Source: an uncultured Eubacteriales bacterium (GTDB taxonomy: Bacteria > Bacillota > Clostridia > Christensenellales > Aristaeellaceae). Taken from it: a stretch of 33,492 nucleotides of DNA. The stretch is taken from assembly GCA_902764285.1 (NCBI GenBank), contig CACWVN010000040.1, positions 1 to 33,492 of the forward strand. Reading direction: 5' to 3'. Below, piece after piece: positions 31,853-33,492 of this stretch. Both the position numbers and the translations under genes were made by a program. How positions within the stretch are numbered: position 1 is the first letter of the stretch; the number at the start of each line of letters is the position of its first letter. The notes below the pieces were generated by a model that saw nothing but the letters and a program-made list of their open reading frames with translations, was not told the DNA's origin and did no database searches.

Positions 31853-33013
31853 ATGAGCATACGCGACCAACTGCGCGGCGTGCGCTTCGTCTATCCGCTG
31901 CTCAGCGCCGGCCGGCGAATCGGCGGCCGCGCTTTGATGCGCCTGTTCCACGCAATTCACGGCATCGACGGCAACGCGGTGCTGTTCTCCAGCTACGTGG
32001 GCAGGGGCTATTCCGACAACCCGCGGCGCATCAGCGAAGCGCTGCACGCGATCCGGCCGCAGACGCGCATCGTCTGGCAGCTGCTGCCCGGATGCGTTCC
32101 GGAGGACCTGCCGGGCTATGTGGAGGTCATCCCCGCGCGCACCCTGCGGGCGGTGCGGGCCTTTTCCACCGCGCGCTGCTTCGTGGACAACTTCAACCGG
32201 CCCCAGTACATGCTGAAATTCCCCGGGCAGCTGTACGTGCAGACCTGGCACGGCGACCGCGGCTTCAAGAAGGTGCTGATGGACATGGGCACCGGCGAGC
32301 CCTTCCCCGACGGCGGCCAGATGGATCTGGCGTTGTCGGGTTCGGATTTCGGCAGCCGCGTGTACCGCAGCGCCTTCGGCTATGACGGCGAGATCATGGC
32401 CGTCGGCTGTCCGCGCAACGACATGCTGGTGAACCCGCCCGAGGGCGCCGCCGCGAAGGTTAGAAAGGCCCTGGGCATCCCGGAAGGCGCGAAGGTTTTC
32501 CTGTACGCGCCCACGTTCCGCGACGCCACCGCCGGAAAGGCGCAGGACGCGCTGCTGGATCTGGAGAAGGCGCGGGCCGCGCTGGAATCCGCCGCCGGCG
32601 GGCGCTGGATCGCGCTGGTCCGCGGCCACGACCTGAACCGCGGCGTGACCGCCGGCGCATCCAAAGATGTCAGCGACTACCCGGAGGTGTCCGAGCTGCT
32701 GCTGGCCGTGGACCTGCTGATCACCGATTACTCCTCCATCGGCGGCGATTTCATGCTGCTGAACCGGCCGGTGATCTACTACCAGCCCGACCGCGCGCGC
32801 TACGACCGCGAGCTGTACTTCGACCCTGACCAGAGCCCGCTGATCGTGGCCCATACCGAAGATGAGCTGCTGGACCTTCTGTCCAAACCCATCGACGCCG
32901 CCGCGAACTGCCGCGCGGTGCTGGATTTCTTCGGCGCCCACGAGAGCGGCCATGCCGCCGAAGCCGCGGCCCGCTGGATCGCCGCACGGATGGACGGCGA
33001 TTCACCGCGCTAA
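31853..33013 (+). CDS. CDP-glycerol glycerophosphotransferase family protein (TagB/TagF-like)
   Basis: A 386-residue peripheral membrane transferase of the glycero/ribitol-phosphotransferase family, which primes or polymerises teichoic-acid-type polymers from CDP-alditols. Diagnostic segments are FVDNFNRPQYMLKFPGQLYVQ, TWHGDRGFKKV (131-141), AVGCPRND, FLYAPTFRD (217-224), the RGHDL region and LLITDYSSIGGDFMLLNRPVIYY. The ATG at 31853 is preferred because AAAGGA at 31842-31847 precedes it; an in-frame ATG at 31835 lacks a site. Single-domain length suggests a TagB- or TagF-type enzyme without an N-terminal GT2 domain. No tagD-like gene is in the window. Confidence 0.9.
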   Translation: MSIRDQLRGVRFVYPLLSAGRRIGGRALMRLFHAIHGIDGNAVLFSSYVGRGYSDNPRRISEALHAIRPQTRIVWQLLPGCVPEDLPGYVEVIPARTLRAVRAFSTARCFVDNFNRPQYMLKFPGQLYVQTWHGDRGFKKVLMDMGTGEPFPDGGQMDLALSGSDFGSRVYRSAFGYDGEIMAVGCPRNDMLVNPPEGAAAKVRKALGIPEGAKVFLYAPTFRDATAGKAQDALLDLEKARAALESAAGGRWIALVRGHDLNRGVTAGASKDVSDYPEVSELLLAVDLLITDYSSIGGDFMLLNRPVIYYQPDRARYDRELYFDPDQSPLIVAHTEDELLDLLSKPIDAAANCRAVLDFFGAHESGHAAEAAARWIAARMDGDSPR

Positions 33014-33036
33014 AACGTTAAAACTTGGGGAACGCA

Positions 33037-33066
33037 TTGACAAACCCCGGGTCGGCGGCCTATAAT
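33037..33066 (+). promoter_or_regulatory. Promoter of the DAHP synthase leader
   Basis: Perfect TTGACA (33037-33042) and TATAAT (33061-33066) with an 18-bp spacer, about 30 bp before the leader-peptide start. Confidence 0.88.
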
Positions 33067-33098
33067 TGATCCAATTCAAGGATGGAGGCGCCATCGAC

Positions 33099-33161
33099 GT
33101 GAAGACCTTCCCGAACACCGCTTACAGCTATTACTTTTACTTTATCGGCACTGGCAGATAA
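33099..33161 (+). CDS. Tyr/Phe-rich leader peptide (attenuator)
   Basis: A 20-codon open frame starting at GTG 33099 and ending at TAA 33159-33161. GGAGG lies at 33084-33088, 10 bp upstream. It encodes Tyr at positions 9, 11, 12 and 14 and Phe at 4, 13 and 15: seven aromatic residues in twenty, with five in the run YYFYF. This is the signature of a control peptide for ribosome-mediated attenuation of aromatic amino-acid genes. It sits between a strong promoter and a terminator upstream of a DAHP synthase gene. No Trp codon is present. Confidence 0.85.
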   Translation: MKTFPNTAYSYYFYFIGTGR

Positions 33162-33162
33162 A

Positions 33163-33237
33163 GCGCTTTGCTGTACGCGCAATCGGATACGGAAAATGTA
33201 ACGGTTCTGCAGCAAGACGCGCTGCGGGGCCGTTTTT
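33163..33237 (+). promoter_or_regulatory. Transcription attenuator (antiterminator/terminator pair)
   Basis: Terminator: 33200-33213 pairs with 33221-33234 over 14 bp (three G-U), with a seven-base loop and a T5 run at 33233-33237. Antiterminator: 33163-33175 pairs with 33208-33220 at 12 of 13 positions, consuming the 5' arm tip and loop of the terminator. The antiterminator's 5' strand begins 1 base after the leader stop codon. A ribosome resting there would mask it and favour termination, whereas one stalled at the Tyr/Phe codons would leave it free. Confidence 0.82.
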
Positions 33238-33292
33238 CATTGGCGCCAACGCCCGGCGCAGACAAACCGCGCATCACGGAGGATGAGAACAA

Positions 33293-33492
33293 ATGATCAT
33301 CATACTGAAGGACAAGGTCAACGAAAAGCAGGTGGAGAACCTGACCAACTGGCTGGAGGGCATCGGCTTCGATCTGCACATCTCCAGGGGCCAGAGCCAG
33401 ACCATCATCGGCCTGATCGGCGACACCAGCCGCGTGGACATGGACCTGATCGCGTCGCTGGACATCGTGGAGACCGTCAAGCGCATCCAGGA
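33293..33492 (+). CDS. aroF: DAHP synthase (3-deoxy-7-phosphoheptulonate synthase), N-terminal part
   Basis: The first 66 codons of a gene cut by the window end. MIIILKDKVNEKQVENLTN and SRGQSQTIIGLIGD match the N-terminal ferredoxin-like regulatory domain of type I-beta DAHP synthases, as in Thermotoga. This enzyme condenses phosphoenolpyruvate and erythrose-4-phosphate at the entry of the shikimate pathway, and the domain binds Tyr/Phe for feedback in relatives. The ATG at 33293 follows GGAGG (33278-33282, spacing 10). The catalytic barrel is outside the window, so identity rests on the small domain plus the Tyr/Phe attenuator. Confidence 0.8.
   Translation, partial: MIIILKDKVNEKQVENLTNWLEGIGFDLHISRGQSQTIIGLIGDTSRVDMDLIASLDIVETVKRIQ

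Noticed and set aside
33082-33102. ATG-started short frame overlapping the leader peptide
   Set aside because: It ends after six codons in another frame and has no properly spaced ribosome-binding site; the GTG frame has the aromatic-codon run.

Overview
The window looks like a chromosomal segment of a high-GC member of the Bacillota (class Clostridia). An uncultured Christensenellales/Aristaeellaceae-type gut lineage is my best guess, by inference only, since no rRNA is present. Supporting signs are near-consensus Shine-Dalgarno sites with frequent GTG and TTG starts, sigma-A promoters (TTGACA/TATAAT), a FabK-type fatty-acid cluster headed by a MarR regulator, a clostripain-family protease, a TagB/TagF-like wall polymer transferase, and Mn2+ and lysine riboswitches. 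No tRNA, rRNA, CRISPR array, IS element or phage gene was recognised.

Layout, left to right. 1-1.24 kb: a YcaQ-like DNA glycosylase. 1.25-2.12 kb: a yybP-ykoY (Mn2+) riboswitch with a terminator-type expression platform, driving an unknown 136-residue protein and a 61-residue membrane peptide. 2.15-3.85 kb (-): secreted 5'-nucleotidase. 4.06-5.04 kb (-): rplM-rpsI with its own promoter. 5.07-6.81 kb (-): a small P-loop ATPase, a single-pass membrane protein and a YkvI-like permease. 7.0-8.15 kb (+): Nudix hydrolase and GNAT acetyltransferase. 8.2-16.56 kb (-): an oligopeptide ABC transporter, oppA-oppB-oppC-oppD-oppF, trailed by a small membrane protein and rpiB. OppC carries a large extracellular insertion built of tandem repeats. 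16.8-17.7 kb (+): a membrane protein and a 5'-damaged flavin-reductase-like gene. 17.7-18.45 kb: a gene-poor stretch with heptad repeats, a REP-like palindrome, and a promoter plus lysine riboswitch. 18.45-20.87 kb (+): a three-gene amino-acid ABC transporter, assigned to lysine through that riboswitch. 20.97-23.5 kb (+): two secreted proteins, the second a C11 cysteine protease. 23.56-28.89 kb (-): the type II fatty acid synthesis operon marR-fabH-acpP-fabK-fabG-fabF-fabZ, without fabD or acc genes. 29.1-33.0 kb: cell-surface polysaccharide genes (GT2, GT4, a GNAT of different base composition, and a TagB/TagF-like transferase). 33.0-33.49 kb (+): a promoter, a Tyr/Phe-rich leader peptide with mutually exclusive antiterminator and terminator, and the start of a DAHP synthase gene.

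The dominant theme is RNA-level control. Three transcription units are preceded by cis-acting leaders sensing Mn2+, lysine and (by inference) charged tRNA-Tyr/Phe. The first and third have base-paired switch structures that can be drawn directly from the sequence. The least explained items are the Mn2+-riboswitch-controlled gene pair and the repeat-built domain in OppC. Heptanucleotide tandem repeats arranged as inverted arms sit in two spacers of the fab operon, one of them at the place where fabD is usually found.
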